NCBI GenBank assembly: GCA_947646735.1
Contig: CANTFK010000877.1
Span: 186,001-250,000, forward strand
Reading direction: 5' to 3'
Origin: Peronospora farinosa
Taxonomy: Eukaryota; Oomycota; Peronosporomycetes; Peronosporales; Peronosporaceae
Length of the DNA stretch: 64,000 bases
Below are positions 27,845 through 37,697 of this stretch, piece after piece. A program made the translations under genes and the position numbers. Positions within the stretch are counted from its first letter, which is position 1, and every line of letters starts with the position of its first letter. Under the pieces are notes generated by a model. It did no database searches, was not told where the DNA came from, and worked only from the letters and a program-made list of their open reading frames with translations.

Positions 27845-28651
27845 ATGTTTGCTCGGCGAAAGATGTTTTCTATCTACACCGATCACGCATCATTGCATAC
27901 CGCCGTCAAGAGTCCTCACTTGTCCCAGCGTATGGCACGGTGGTTGTCATTTTTTGCCGAGTATAATTTTGTGGTGCATTACAAGCCTGGCAAGAATAAC
28001 ATTCTCGCTGACGCGCTTTCTCGTCGTCCTGATTACGATCCTCGGCGTGATATGGGTCATCAAACGGAGTATGTTGATGACGACGAATATATCTGTGTGT
28101 GTTGTATTGAACTGGGGCTTAATGCGGTGATTTCGACCCCTGTGCATTCGATCCGAACTCAGATCGCTGAATCCTACGCGAATGATTCCTTCTATGCAGG
28201 AATCATCAACTATCTCAGGGACCCGAGCGAAAAACTACTCGCGAAGTTGACGAAACCAACACGCGACAACATCAAGCGTTACGCACTTGACGGTCCGCTG
28301 CTGACGTACACGATAGACGTCTTTGATTTCCCGCGTGTTGTCATCCCTGCTGATGACGACCTTCGAGCCCTATTGGTTCATGAATTTCACGACAGCCCAG
28401 CTGGCGGACACCTGGGTCGCGAAAAGACGTTTGCGGCTATTTCTCGCGTATTTTTCTGGCCGCGAATGTATAAATACATTCAGAAATGGGTGCGCTCCTG
28501 TGAAACCTGTCAGCGTGTGAAGCCTGCGCCGTCTTCACAAGCCCCATTGCGTCCGCTTCCGATTGCTACGGAAGCCTGGCGCTCGGTCAGCATGGATTTT
28601 ATCTTTGGCCTTCCACCGGATGAACAGAACGCACGGGCGTATTGGTTCTAG
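27845..28651 (+). CDS. Element 2: RNase H and integrase zinc finger
   Basis: 268 residues, differing from element A by isolated changes (for example HASLHTA versus HASLRTA). Contains the HHCC finger and VSMDFIFGLPP. Confidence 0.85.
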   Translation: MFARRKMFSIYTDHASLHTAVKSPHLSQRMARWLSFFAEYNFVVHYKPGKNNILADALSRRPDYDPRRDMGHQTEYVDDDEYICVCCIELGLNAVISTPVHSIRTQIAESYANDSFYAGIINYLRDPSEKLLAKLTKPTRDNIKRYALDGPLLTYTIDVFDFPRVVIPADDDLRALLVHEFHDSPAGGHLGREKTFAAISRVFFWPRMYKYIQKWVRSCETCQRVKPAPSSQAPLRPLPIATEAWRSVSMDFIFGLPPDEQNARAYWF

Positions 28652-29010
28652 TGGATCGATTCAGCAAAATGTTGCATTTTGCTCCGGTCTCCGCCAACAT
28701 TACGGCGGAGACGAAAGCGAAGATCTTCATTGATCTTATCTTTAGGCATCACAGCTTGCCAGAATCTATTGTTTCGGACCGTGACCCGCGTTTCACTTCG
28801 GCTTTCTGGGCCGAATTCTTCCAGCTATTAGGCACGCGGTTGCTTATGTCTACGGCGGCCCATCCAGAGACGGATGGGCAAACGGAGCGTGTGAACAGAG
28901 TGCTCGAAGATGTCTTGTGCAGTTATGCAACATCGTTCTCATCATGGAGTTCATTTCTTCCACTTGCAGAGTTTGAATCAACAATGCTGTCCACGCGTCA
29001 ACCGGGTTGA
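28642..29010 (+). CDS. Element 2: integrase core, second part
   Basis: 122 residues with VSDRDPRFTSAFW and TDGQTERVNRVLEDV, as in element A. Confidence 0.85.
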   Translation: MVLVDRFSKMLHFAPVSANITAETKAKIFIDLIFRHHSLPESIVSDRDPRFTSAFWAEFFQLLGTRLLMSTAAHPETDGQTERVNRVLEDVLCSYATSFSSWSSFLPLAEFESTMLSTRQPG

Positions 29011-29708
29011 CGCCCTTTTTCGTTAATAACGCGAGGCATCCTCGCGTTCCGGCGCTACTTGCTCTCTCAGCTTCAGAACACCCTGTCTTCAAGCTTGGTG
29101 GGGGAGTATCTACGGATGCAATTGCGCCGAAACTATTGCTGAGTGATTACGATGCGCATAAGGTTGCTGCCGATGCACCTACTACTGGTAATTTTGTGGC
29201 CAACGGCATATCGACTCCTGACGCGATGCTTTTCATCGCGTCTTCCGTTGCCAATTTTGCTCCAAAAGAACATACGTCGCCTGTAAGTTCGGCTGCAGTA
29301 ACCGAATTTCTACTATTACGACAAGGAATCACGCGTTTTGTGCGTGATGCATTACAAGAGGCAGTCGAAAAGCAAAAGGAGAATGCAGACAGAAGAGGTC
29401 GAAAGAATATGTTGACATTTCAAGAAGGTGACAGAGTATTGTTATCAACAAGTGGATTACCAAACACCTCAGTGACGAATTTGGGCGCTAATAAGTTAGC
29501 GCCAAGATACATTGGCCCATTTCGGGTTGTTAAGGTGCATGGTGACGCTTACACGCTAGACATACATACATCTATGCGTTTGCACACGACGTTCTATGTC
29601 GGGCGCCTCAAGGCTTACCTACCGGCGGATCTCCCTTCGAATCTTCCCCGCTCTTCTGTGCCGGCTCGAAATCCGACATCCCTTGACGACGACGTTGACG
29701 ACGACTGA
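29007..29708 (+). CDS. Element 2: integrase C-terminal region
   Basis: 233 residues, near-identical to 19177-19878, with the GPFRVVKVHGDAYTLDIH motif. Confidence 0.8.
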   Translation: MTPFFVNNARHPRVPALLALSASEHPVFKLGGGVSTDAIAPKLLLSDYDAHKVAADAPTTGNFVANGISTPDAMLFIASSVANFAPKEHTSPVSSAAVTEFLLLRQGITRFVRDALQEAVEKQKENADRRGRKNMLTFQEGDRVLLSTSGLPNTSVTNLGANKLAPRYIGPFRVVKVHGDAYTLDIHTSMRLHTTFYVGRLKAYLPADLPSNLPRSSVPARNPTSLDDDVDDD

Positions 29709-29729
29709 GACCAAGTCCTGCCCGAACGC

Positions 29730-30671
29730 GTGCAGACTCGATCTGCTAGGGTCCTCCGAACGCAGTCGTCTCAAGTTGACGTAGGCGCTCAACCAGTACC
29801 AGCTGCTCACGTCGAGTCCGCTCAGCAGCCTCAGTCGCAGCATCCGCACGATCTTGAGCTCTCTCAGCCATCTCGCGAGCATCAAGTAGGGCATTCTTCG
29901 ACTCCTCAGCTTCAGCGCGGAGTAGGCGCAGCTCATCATTCGACTGTACAGGCGCCCGATTACGAGAATCGGCGCTCATCGCCAGAGGCCTTCCGTCGTT
30001 ATGCTCCTCCTCCATTAGTCGATGCATCGGGTGTGCGACGCTGGATTGTCGACCAGATTGTCGATCACGAGGATCACAAGTCTCAGGCGCCGAGTAATAA
30101 CTCGGCGCCCATGAAGAAGCGTGTCGAGAAACATTACAGGGTTCGCTGGTTGGGATATTCCCCAGCGGACGATACATGGGAGCCATCGAGTACGCTGTCC
30201 CAAGATGTCCCGGACGTGGTCGAGGACTACGAGTCCCGTAGAAAGACGGTGATCGCGACCGACGCTGACGGTTCCATCCCCGATCTCGCGAGCCGTAATG
30301 CTCGCGAGCAACGAAACCGCGACGACCTCCCGAGCGACTCCGAGACCGAGACCTATTACGAGGCTCGGGAGCATATGGATGATACGATTGACGATCTCGA
30401 CTACGTGAATGCCGTCATCGATCGTAAGGACGCGCTCTCACTCGCCGTAGCTCGGACACCTGGAGCTCCGAAAGGCTTCTCTCATAACGGGCAATCCATG
30501 GACGAATATGGTCGGGCATGCCTTGCGCACACACCAAGTCGTCCCATTCCTGCCGGACCGGTCGCGATCTTCCCACGTTGCACGTTGGACATCCCTCTCG
30601 AATGTGGACGTAACAAAGGTTATACTCGTCACAAGTCATACGACAGATGCGCCGGCGCAGGTCGCCAATAG
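29730..30671 (+). CDS. Element 2: chromodomain tail
   Basis: 313 residues with the chromodomain VRWLGYSPADDTWEPSS; overlapped on the other strand by the antisense ORF. Confidence 0.85.
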   Translation: MQTRSARVLRTQSSQVDVGAQPVPAAHVESAQQPQSQHPHDLELSQPSREHQVGHSSTPQLQRGVGAAHHSTVQAPDYENRRSSPEAFRRYAPPPLVDASGVRRWIVDQIVDHEDHKSQAPSNNSAPMKKRVEKHYRVRWLGYSPADDTWEPSSTLSQDVPDVVEDYESRRKTVIATDADGSIPDLASRNAREQRNRDDLPSDSETETYYEAREHMDDTIDDLDYVNAVIDRKDALSLAVARTPGAPKGFSHNGQSMDEYGRACLAHTPSRPIPAGPVAIFPRCTLDIPLECGRNKGYTRHKSYDRCAGAGRQ

Positions 30672-31013
30672 CGTGTCTATCACGCGTTCCCTCGCGACCG
30701 TCTAACAGGACGTGAAGGACCTTCCTTCACGTCGGCTCGCGTTCCAGCGCCTGATGAAGGCACACCAAGACCTCTGCAACGCATCGTCGGTATATGCGTT
30801 GTTCGTCGCCTTGCCTCTCACTGTACGGTATCGTGTGAAAAGGTCCTTCATGACCTCCAGTGGCTCGGGTTCGACAGCAACTTCAAGACCATACAAGCGC
30901 CACGATTTCAAGTCCCCATCCATGACCTGCGGCGCCTGCTCTCTACGGATTGTTGCTTGGTGTTCCCAGTTCTGGATGTCAGAGACATTGTTTCGTGGGC
31001 GCCTAGGGTCCAT
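29746..31013 (-). pseudogene. Antisense ORF of element 2 (TGA plus one frameshift)
   Basis: Counterpart of 17871-19139, reading from the ATG at 31013 through 30702, 30639-30415 and 30186-29746. It keeps the TGA seen in element A (about 30415-30417) and has an additional one-base deletion near 30704 (TCCTGTTAG versus TCCTGGTTAG) that truncates the N-terminal part after 103 residues. The coiled-coil end is intact. Confidence 0.6.
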
Positions 31014-31127
31014 GCTGCTCAGTTAAGTCTAACTGAGCAGGTTCAGCGTTACGCCGTTGATCGAGAAGAAACTTTCTGCAATTCGCGCTTACGTTGAGGT
31101 AAGCGCAACTTCAAGAGGGGGGTGATT

Positions 31128-31445
31128 TAATGGGGCAACCTATTACATAAGAAGTTATAAGATTAATACATAATTACATAAGTAGGCATAGGGCAGTATC
31201 CGATCAGCGGATACTGCGCGTCATTTTATTATTGGTTTATTATTGGGGTGCTAGACCCAATAATTAGCCAATAATAAATTGACTTCCACATTTGAGTGGT
31301 TCCCATGAGCTAGAGAACATATTCGCACTTACTGCGAATTAAAACTAAAACAAAAATAAAACAGAGTTATATTTACGAGTTAATTAAGGGGGGTTCCTCA
31401 ACGCCCTTTAAGTGTAAGACGGTAACGGGTCCTTAGCCCGTTACA
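31128..31445 (+). repeat. Element 2/A 3' LTR (right, recombinant)
   Basis: About 318 bp, TAATGGGGCAACC to CCCGTTACA, preceded by a PPT (AGAGGGGGG, 31114-31122). It matches the LTR at 17438-17756 in inverted orientation; these two are the inferred recombination partners. Confidence 0.85.
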
Positions 31446-31450
31446 CGAAT
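31446..31450. repeat. Target-site duplication of element A, second copy
   Basis: CGAAT, directly after an LTR end (TTACA) and followed by CATCGCGC as in the uninterrupted protease region at 23775. Confidence 0.75.
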
Positions 31451-31635
31451 CATCGCGCATGGTGGTGGCATTGAAGTGGGTATGAATCACTTTGTGGCTA
31501 GGAGCCCGAGCTGCCACCTGAGTACTCGGGGCTCCATTTATGCCAGTAGGGCGCCCCGCGCCTACTGGAACCGCTCGTTTTTTGGCGGGACCACCGACGA
31601 CACAGCATCTCCTCGTGAGACAGCTGTTTTCATAG

Positions 31636-32518
31636 TCACCGGCGCAGGTGCTTGACAGACAGCCGCACGATGGCCTGTTTTACCACAGCGAAATACTTCA
31701 TCGTGTTAGGATTGCGAATGTCGCGGCCTAATGATTTTCCGCGACCACGAGAGGACTCGATTGCGTTAATTTCTATTGGCTCTGGGCCAGAAGTCCGGGG
31801 ATGTTGTGACGCTGCGTGCAGGTACGACGACGCGACAGTGTAATCCTCACGAAGCGCGAGGGCAAATGCCTCCTCGAGGGACTTTGGCTCAGCACGTGTG
31901 AGGCAGTAACGCGTCATGCCCTCTTGCATACCAAAAATAAAGACATGGACTTGTGAAGCCATGTCAATTGGCTGCGTGGTAATGCATGCACGAAGCAAGA
32001 TGACGTGTCTTCTGCACGTAGTCGCACATCGACAGCTTGCCCTATCGGAGTGAGAAGAAATCTGCACGCAAGCGAGATTCATCTTGAGGAGGCTCGAAAT
32101 CCAGTCGTAAGTCACGCTGGATATCGAACAGCGTAGGAAACTCCGACTCATCTACGACGAGCTTTCCGAGAGCCCATTCCTTGGCTAGGCCAGCAAGACG
32201 AGACAACAGGAAATTGACTTTGGCCGTCGGAGCGTCAATTAATCTTGACGCTATTGCAATATCCACCTCGCAAAACCAGCGATTGAGGGGGAGACGATCC
32301 GGACCATCACCGGAGTACGTTGACGTTTCCATCTTGATATCATCATGGTGCGAAGTGCGCGAGGGAGTCAATACTCGCCGATTCGCTTCGGCGAGCTCGC
32401 GCACCATAAAGTTTTGGATGGCGGCACGTTGATCATCAGGCGTCGCTGTGCTCAGCAGCGACGTCACAATAGTTTCACCAGACACCGCCGCGAGGCGATG
32501 TAGTGCCTGCCACTCCAC
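31636..32518 (-). pseudogene. Element 2: gag (frameshifted)
   Basis: Frames 32042-32518 and 31636-32151, the same breakpoints as element A's gag, with a few substitutions (LAGLAKEW versus LAGKAKEW). Confidence 0.8.
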
Positions 32519-32630
32519 CGAGGTGAGATGTGGAAATCAGAACGCTCCAGCGAGACCGCTGGAGCCATCGAAGACTCGCCCATGTTCATCTCGAATCTGG
32601 TCAATGGAAGGACTACTAAGTGCTACCAGG

Positions 32631-32939
32631 TGTGACGGGCTAAGTACCCGTTACCGTCTTACACTAAAAGGGCGTTGAGGAAGCGCTCTTAATTAACTCG
32701 TAAATATAACTCTGTTTTATTTTTGTTTTAGTTTTAATTCGCAGTAAGTGCGAATATGTTCCCTAGCTCATGGGAACCACTCAAATATTGAAGTCAATTT
32801 ATTATTGGCTAATTATTGGGTCTGGCACCCAATAATAAACCAATAATAAACAGGACGCGCAGTATCCGCTAATCGGATACTGATCTATGCCTACTTATGT
32901 AGTTATGTATTATCCCTATAACTAGGTTGCCCCATTACA
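32631..32939 (-). repeat. Element 2 5' LTR
   Basis: 309 bp, TGTGACGGGC to CCCCATTACA; close to element A's 5' LTR with several substitutions and an 11-base deletion near the right end. The PBS (plus-strand GGACTACTAAGTGCTACCA) lies just to its left. Confidence 0.88.
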
Positions 32940-33432
32940 GTTAAGAGGTTGGTCGACTGCTTAAGCAGTCGTACCACCATTTGCCTCTCGCTTAAGCGAG
33001 AGTGCAACGAACTTCTAAAATAAAAATTCACCGGCGTCACGCAGAAGCTTCTTGAGCTTCTCGTGCGCGGTGCTTTTGATTCAGCAAATTCAAGACTGAG
33101 CTATGTTTAATGAATTATAATCAAATATAAACTTAACTACTGATTGGCTATATATGTATATAGATCGGATACGCGACTCTTTAGAAGCGTATCCTGTCGC
33201 ATGAACTTAAATCTAGATTTAAGTTTGCGAATGACGTCCTTCTGAGACGTCGCGATGCCTAGCTTCAACTAGCGTTATCCCTTTTCATGGTCATCCAAAA
33301 ATGTATATCACATTCACGAGGGTGGATCACATTTGTGTATCGCACCCAAGTAACAGGTCAAAAGTAATCATGGATACTTTTAGACCAAACATTAAGTATA
33401 TTAATTAATATTTGCGTGTAACTAGGTACCAT
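32940..33432 (-). repeat. Gypsy element 3, 3' LTR, second fragment
   Basis: Resumes the LTR broken at 17437 (GAGGTTGGTCGACTGCTTAA onward) and matches 41679-42160 closely. It contains zero-loop palindromes such as CTTAAATCTAGATTTAAG and CTCTCGCTTAAGCGAGAG. A PPT-like AAAAGGGGATGG (minus strand) abuts it. Confidence 0.85.
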
Positions 33433-33531
33433 CCCCTTTTTAGAACAATTTTTCATTTTGCAAAACATTGCCTAAGAGACAGAGAGAATGCGATCCGTTG
33501 TAAAACGCACAGCTTAGTCTCCTCAATTCTC

Positions 33532-34986
33532 ATGCCACCGAAACGTGGTAAGGCTGATGGGTGGCCTGCAAAGGCTCCCATGCAGTCCAGCACCAAGCGC
33601 ACGCGCCGCGATTTGTCGCAGCCGTCGCAAAGTGATCCAGGCACTGAGACAAATCTTCCATCTCACTATAATGTGGATGAAGATCCATCTCTCATTGTAG
33701 ACTACAATGAGACTACGCCATTGCCATCAATTCAAAGTGGAGATGAGAAAAGCGCATTGATGGGACCATCATTTGAGGGACCCTTCCTTGAGGGAGCATC
33801 TATGCTTCCTACAAGAGAAGATAAGACCTCGTCCGCCTGCGCCTACGAGCGCAGCGACTAAGACTGGTCACGCTACTTCGAAAGGAGTAGTCGCGACTCA
33901 GTCAGATGTGACTCCTCAAGCTGATGTCTTGACAATCCATTACGGAGAGTCAGACTCAGGTGAGTGTGGGCTTAAAGCTCCACCAAGCACACCTTCGGCC
34001 TCACTAGCCCGCCGTCGCGAGGGCGGCTGCGTGAGTGGTGGCCTGCCACCAATGCCACCTCCATCTAAGTGGATGCACTCGGATGGGTCTAGCGCAGCGC
34101 TTTTGCAGCGTGCCACTATAGACGCTCATAAATTTTATAGCGTCTTTCCCTTGTGGAAAAAGCAGAGCAAAGCACTTGGTCGTGCTTTCCCAATTCCAGT
34201 CTTGCTGCGTTCTAACGAAACAACCGACGAATATGAAGCTGAACTCCGGTGCCGTGTTACCTTGCATGTAGATGCAACGAAACAACGGTCGCAGCGAATC
34301 AGCTTCGCCATGAAGCGTGCGCATGATATCTTGGGTGGTAAGCGACCCCCAATTGATTCTCGCCACGCTTCTTCTGCTAGTCCATCCGGACCTAGCAGAA
34401 AGAAGCCAGCTGGTGCTGCTTCACACAAGCAGCCACCAGCCCAGGCACGTCGACGCGCAAAGCGTCAACAGACCCCCATGAGTCAAATCTCGTTGTTAAC
34501 CCTTCCACTGGACCAGGATTTGGAGCTTTCGCTTCACAAACCGGTGGGACAACAGCCTTCCAACAAGGAAGCGCGTATTCACATCCGTGTCCACCAACAC
34601 AGGTGGCGCCCGATAGGAGTGGCGATTACGCCCACCTACTAGCGGCTTCCTACCCTGCTGCTGTTCAGTCGCAGGCTGAGTCCGCTGCGCTGAAGAGGCA
34701 GGTGGCAGATCTCGAGAGTCAAGTCTCGCGACTGACTTTGGATCTGTGCGATGTGAGGACGAGAGACCATCAGGGGTATGACCGCCTGAAAACTCGTTTC
34801 GACATCTTAGAGCGACTGGTGATGAGAGACCCGCGTCAAGCGTGGAGTCCTCCTCGATCGCCGAGTCCTCTATCGCCTCGTTCGTATACGGGGATCCTCT
34901 CGGCTTCCTCGTCGCCTGATCGGCCGCGACGCTCGACTCACAGTCGACGTCACCATCGATCTCGTTCGACCGATGTGGAAATGTGA
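33532..34986 (+). pseudogene. Antisense ORF of element 3 (two frame changes)
   Basis: Opposite to the polyprotein, starting about 100 bp inside the 3' LTR (MPPKRGKADGWPAK). The frame moves near 33800-33850 to one running to 34642, then back near 34600 to one ending at 34986 with a leucine-heptad coiled coil (ESAALKRQVADLESQVSRL) and an SR/RH-rich tail (SPPRSPSPLSPRS). About 960 nt precede the sense chromodomain frame (34496-35125), so most of it is not a shadow. No clear sequence similarity to the element A protein, but the same place, strand and architecture. Confidence 0.5.
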
Positions 34987-35340
34987 TCTCTTCTGGATCA
35001 ACATACCGTTTCAGACGACCCACGTAAAGTACGGGGTGCGTCTTCATATACGGTGGGAGAGTGAACCTATAATTTAGGTCTCCAAATTCTTCAGCCACTG
35101 TAAAGGGCCCAATGAATCGGGGCAATAGCTTAGTAGTACCACCAGGTAGTACAGAAATTGCATGTTTAGGTAGGTAGCAGTACTTAATAGCACTTTGTCC
35201 CCAACACTAAGATGTTCATTGTTTTTGTGACCATGCTGGTCTGCATATTGTTTTTGCTTGTCCTGTGCGCTTGCCATCGCGTCACGGACTTTACGTGTAC
35301 TAACTAATCGCTTATCCATGAAGCGCTGAGCTTCGCTCAC
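34496..35340 (-). pseudogene. Element 3: integrase tail and chromodomain
   Basis: 35340-35074 encodes a helical EAQRFMDKRLVSTRKVRD segment and HLSVGDKVLLST; 35125-34496 encodes FIGPFTVAEEFGDLNYRFTL, HPVLYVGRLKRYV and ends in a chromodomain start (FLVGRLLSHRFVKRKLQ, then LVQWKG) before a stop. Confidence 0.8.
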
Positions 35341-35343
35341 GCT

Positions 35344-36655
35344 TTAAGCATCCAGCTCGCCTATAACGCCTCCAAGAGGTCGTTCATGGGTCGATGCTGT
35401 TAATAACACTATAGTGTCATCGTCAAGAATGTGGTGGAGTGGGATTCGCAAAATTGCTGATGCGATCCCAACTCTCCACTGGCGTCCGGACGACCGACTA
35501 ACGGAGGGGGTACCCGATTCCGTGTGTATAGCCTTCCTCACCTTGTGTACCCGTCGGTAGGGCGGGTTGCTCTCTTCTCGGTAGACTTGAGTCGATGTTG
35601 AACTTGATTGTGTTAGGGATAGGTGGGGGGCGATCGAGTGGAATTCCCTCACACGATCGCAGTTGTTCTTGGGGTGCTCTATTTGAGTCGCCCTGATCTC
35701 CCTTGAGATCGCCTTTTCCAAAAATGCAGATACTTGATCCGCTTGCCTTCTGACCACTTGTGCCGTCTCGCGATCTTGTATATGGACTTCTAAGTCCTCT
35801 GCGTCCAATCGCAGCTTGAGTTGTTTTGTTGAGAATTCTTGCAATCCCTGGCCAAACAATCCAGGGATATGACTTGCGTAGTAGGTAGACTTCCTTGAGA
35901 CGTCGGGAGGCCACAGAATCCAGCCCGGAAGAGAAGTCGACACGTGTATTTAGAAGAAAATTGAACTCTGTTAATGTTAACCAATCAAATACCAAATCCT
36001 ATGATCTTGACTATCTGTAGCTTAGGATATGTTGCCACGTATCGATCTTGTAATGTGGTCCACTCCAATATCGCCGCGATCTGGATCGCTACCTCGCTCG
36101 GATATAATACCATTTTAGTATCAGATCGCGGTACTAAATAATTAGTATCGGATCGCGGTACTAAATAATTAATATCGGATCGCGGTACTAATAATTAATA
36201 TCGGATCGCGACACTAATAATTAGCATCGGATCGCGTTACTAATAATTAGCATCGGATCGCGATCCGCCGGATCACGACTTGTCCTCTTCACCGTTTCTC
36301 AGGTCATGTGAGATAGTTCATCTATGTGACATGTCATATCCACCATTCCAGTCCTCCATAGCGACGTGATCCACACCAGACCGTCTTCCACATGCTTGGA
36401 TGTACCCATCCTCCTCCTTAGCGATCTTGATCCACGCGGATCACCATCGGAAATACTGGAGATCGCAATAGCGTAGTTCCTAGGCCATATTTGACCCCAC
36501 ATAGAAGTGCAAACTACACCATTCACTGTTTTCCATCCTATTTGACATCGTCTTGAAACCTTTCTGCGAGATCGCGACTCATCAATATTGGCCACGAGAT
36601 CGCGACTCATTAATATTGGCTATTTCGGACTTAACCGAAAATATGCGATCACACT
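35344..36655 (-). mobile_element. Inserted fragment of another LTR element (element 4)
   Basis: This block interrupts element 3 between its integrase and its tail. Its minus strand has two overlapping frames (35344-35943, 35498-35995). One is a helical, coiled-coil-like Gag-type protein (LRLDAEDLEVHIQDRETA); both begin near 35995. Non-coding LTR-like DNA rich in GATCGCG lies at about 36040-36655. No second LTR or pol is seen, so it is truncated. Boundaries are estimates. Confidence 0.45.
36116..36262. repeat. 26-27-bp tandem repeat, about 5.5 units
   Basis: Units of the form TAGTATCGGATCGCGGTACT + AAATAAT, five full copies with point changes plus a partial one, in the LTR-like part of element 4. 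Confidence 0.85.
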
Positions 36656-36736
36656 TTGCGAAATTCACTCCTTCACTTCGCCACAAGAAGAACATGCATT
36701 TTTTGCCGTGCCTCCTCTGTGACACCTATAGGACTG

Positions 36737-37428
36737 CTAAACTAGCAGTGACACTAGGGCAACCTTGGCTCTCTTTGGCATTCGCACCGATCGAAGTGAA
36801 GGGCCCTCCCCCACTAAGACTCGGGCTGCGTACAAACGAGACTGGCTTTCGAGGATGACGCAGTCCGTTAATGTAAAACGGTGTTTCACCCGTACTGGCA
36901 TGCACACTGTCATAATAGCAAATTTCACGAATGGCAATTGCTTGCTCCATTCTTTGGGAGTCGCTACTGTACGCAACACATCCGCCACGACTCGTTTGGC
37001 ACGTTCTGTTTGGCCATCAGTTTGGGGATGACCAGCGGTTGACATGTGGAGCTTGCTTCCCAGCAGCTCAAACACGTGTCGCCAAAACTCGACGTAAAAC
37101 GCGGATCCCGGTCCGATACTATGGACTCGGGCATCCCGTGTAGTCGATACACATGATCCAGAAACAAGAGGGCAGCCTCTTTTCTTGAGATTTTGGTGCT
37201 TCATGGTGCCAAATGCACCATCTTGCCCAGTCTGTCTACAAAGACGACGAGCCCCGTCCTGCCTTTATGGTCAGGCGGTAAGCCAAACATGAAGTCCAAA
37301 CTGACCGACTTCCAACATTCAGTTGGAATCGGCAGTGGCTTCAGTGGCGCACTGTTCGAAGGTGCAGGCTTTATGCGCTGACACTCTTCGCAAGAGCGAA
37401 TATAGTTGGTCACCCATGGGGTCACCAA
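36737..37428 (-). pseudogene. Element 3: integrase core
   Basis: 37428-37201 carries CEECQRIKPAPSNSAPLKP and VSLDFMFGLPP (first Asp); 37204-36737 carries HMSTAGHPQTDGQTERAKRVVADVL (Glu). VSDRDPRF (second Asp) is in the overlapping frame 36964-37167. At least two frame breaks. Confidence 0.8.
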
Positions 37429-37664
37429 AATTCCTCTGACACTCGTAAGAATGTATTTTCACGGCCCATATGCCCACTAGATGGCGCATCATGGCACTCG
37501 TGAAGTATCACCAGCTTGAGATCTATGTCAAGAGGGACATAGATTCTCAACGGATCACAGGGTGACAGTTGTTGCCATAACAGGCCATCACTGTAACTAA
37601 AGCGATTTAGTTTCGCTTTGAGGTGCGACGGAAGGATAACCTTTCGTCCGCCAAAATGATCCAA
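37422..37664 (-). pseudogene. Element 3: integrase zinc-finger part
   Basis: HECHDAPSSGHMGREN is the His-containing half of the HHCC finger. Separated from RNase H by a stop near 37690. Confidence 0.75.
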
Positions 37665-37697
37665 CAGCAGGCGACAATGTTCGTCCTGAATGTAACA

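Larger units (their letters stand above)
25276..32939. mobile_element. Gypsy element 2, split and partly inverted
   Basis: Sister copy of element A. Its protease-to-3' LTR part (25276-31445) lies on the plus strand and its gag plus 5' LTR (31446-32939) on the minus strand. The join at CGAAT in the protease region is where element A inserted. It sits within the 3' LTR of element 3; the flanks TTTAG (17433-17437) and GTTAA (32940-32944) may be an eroded TSD. It shares frame breaks with element A, so neither is autonomous now. Confidence 0.85.
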
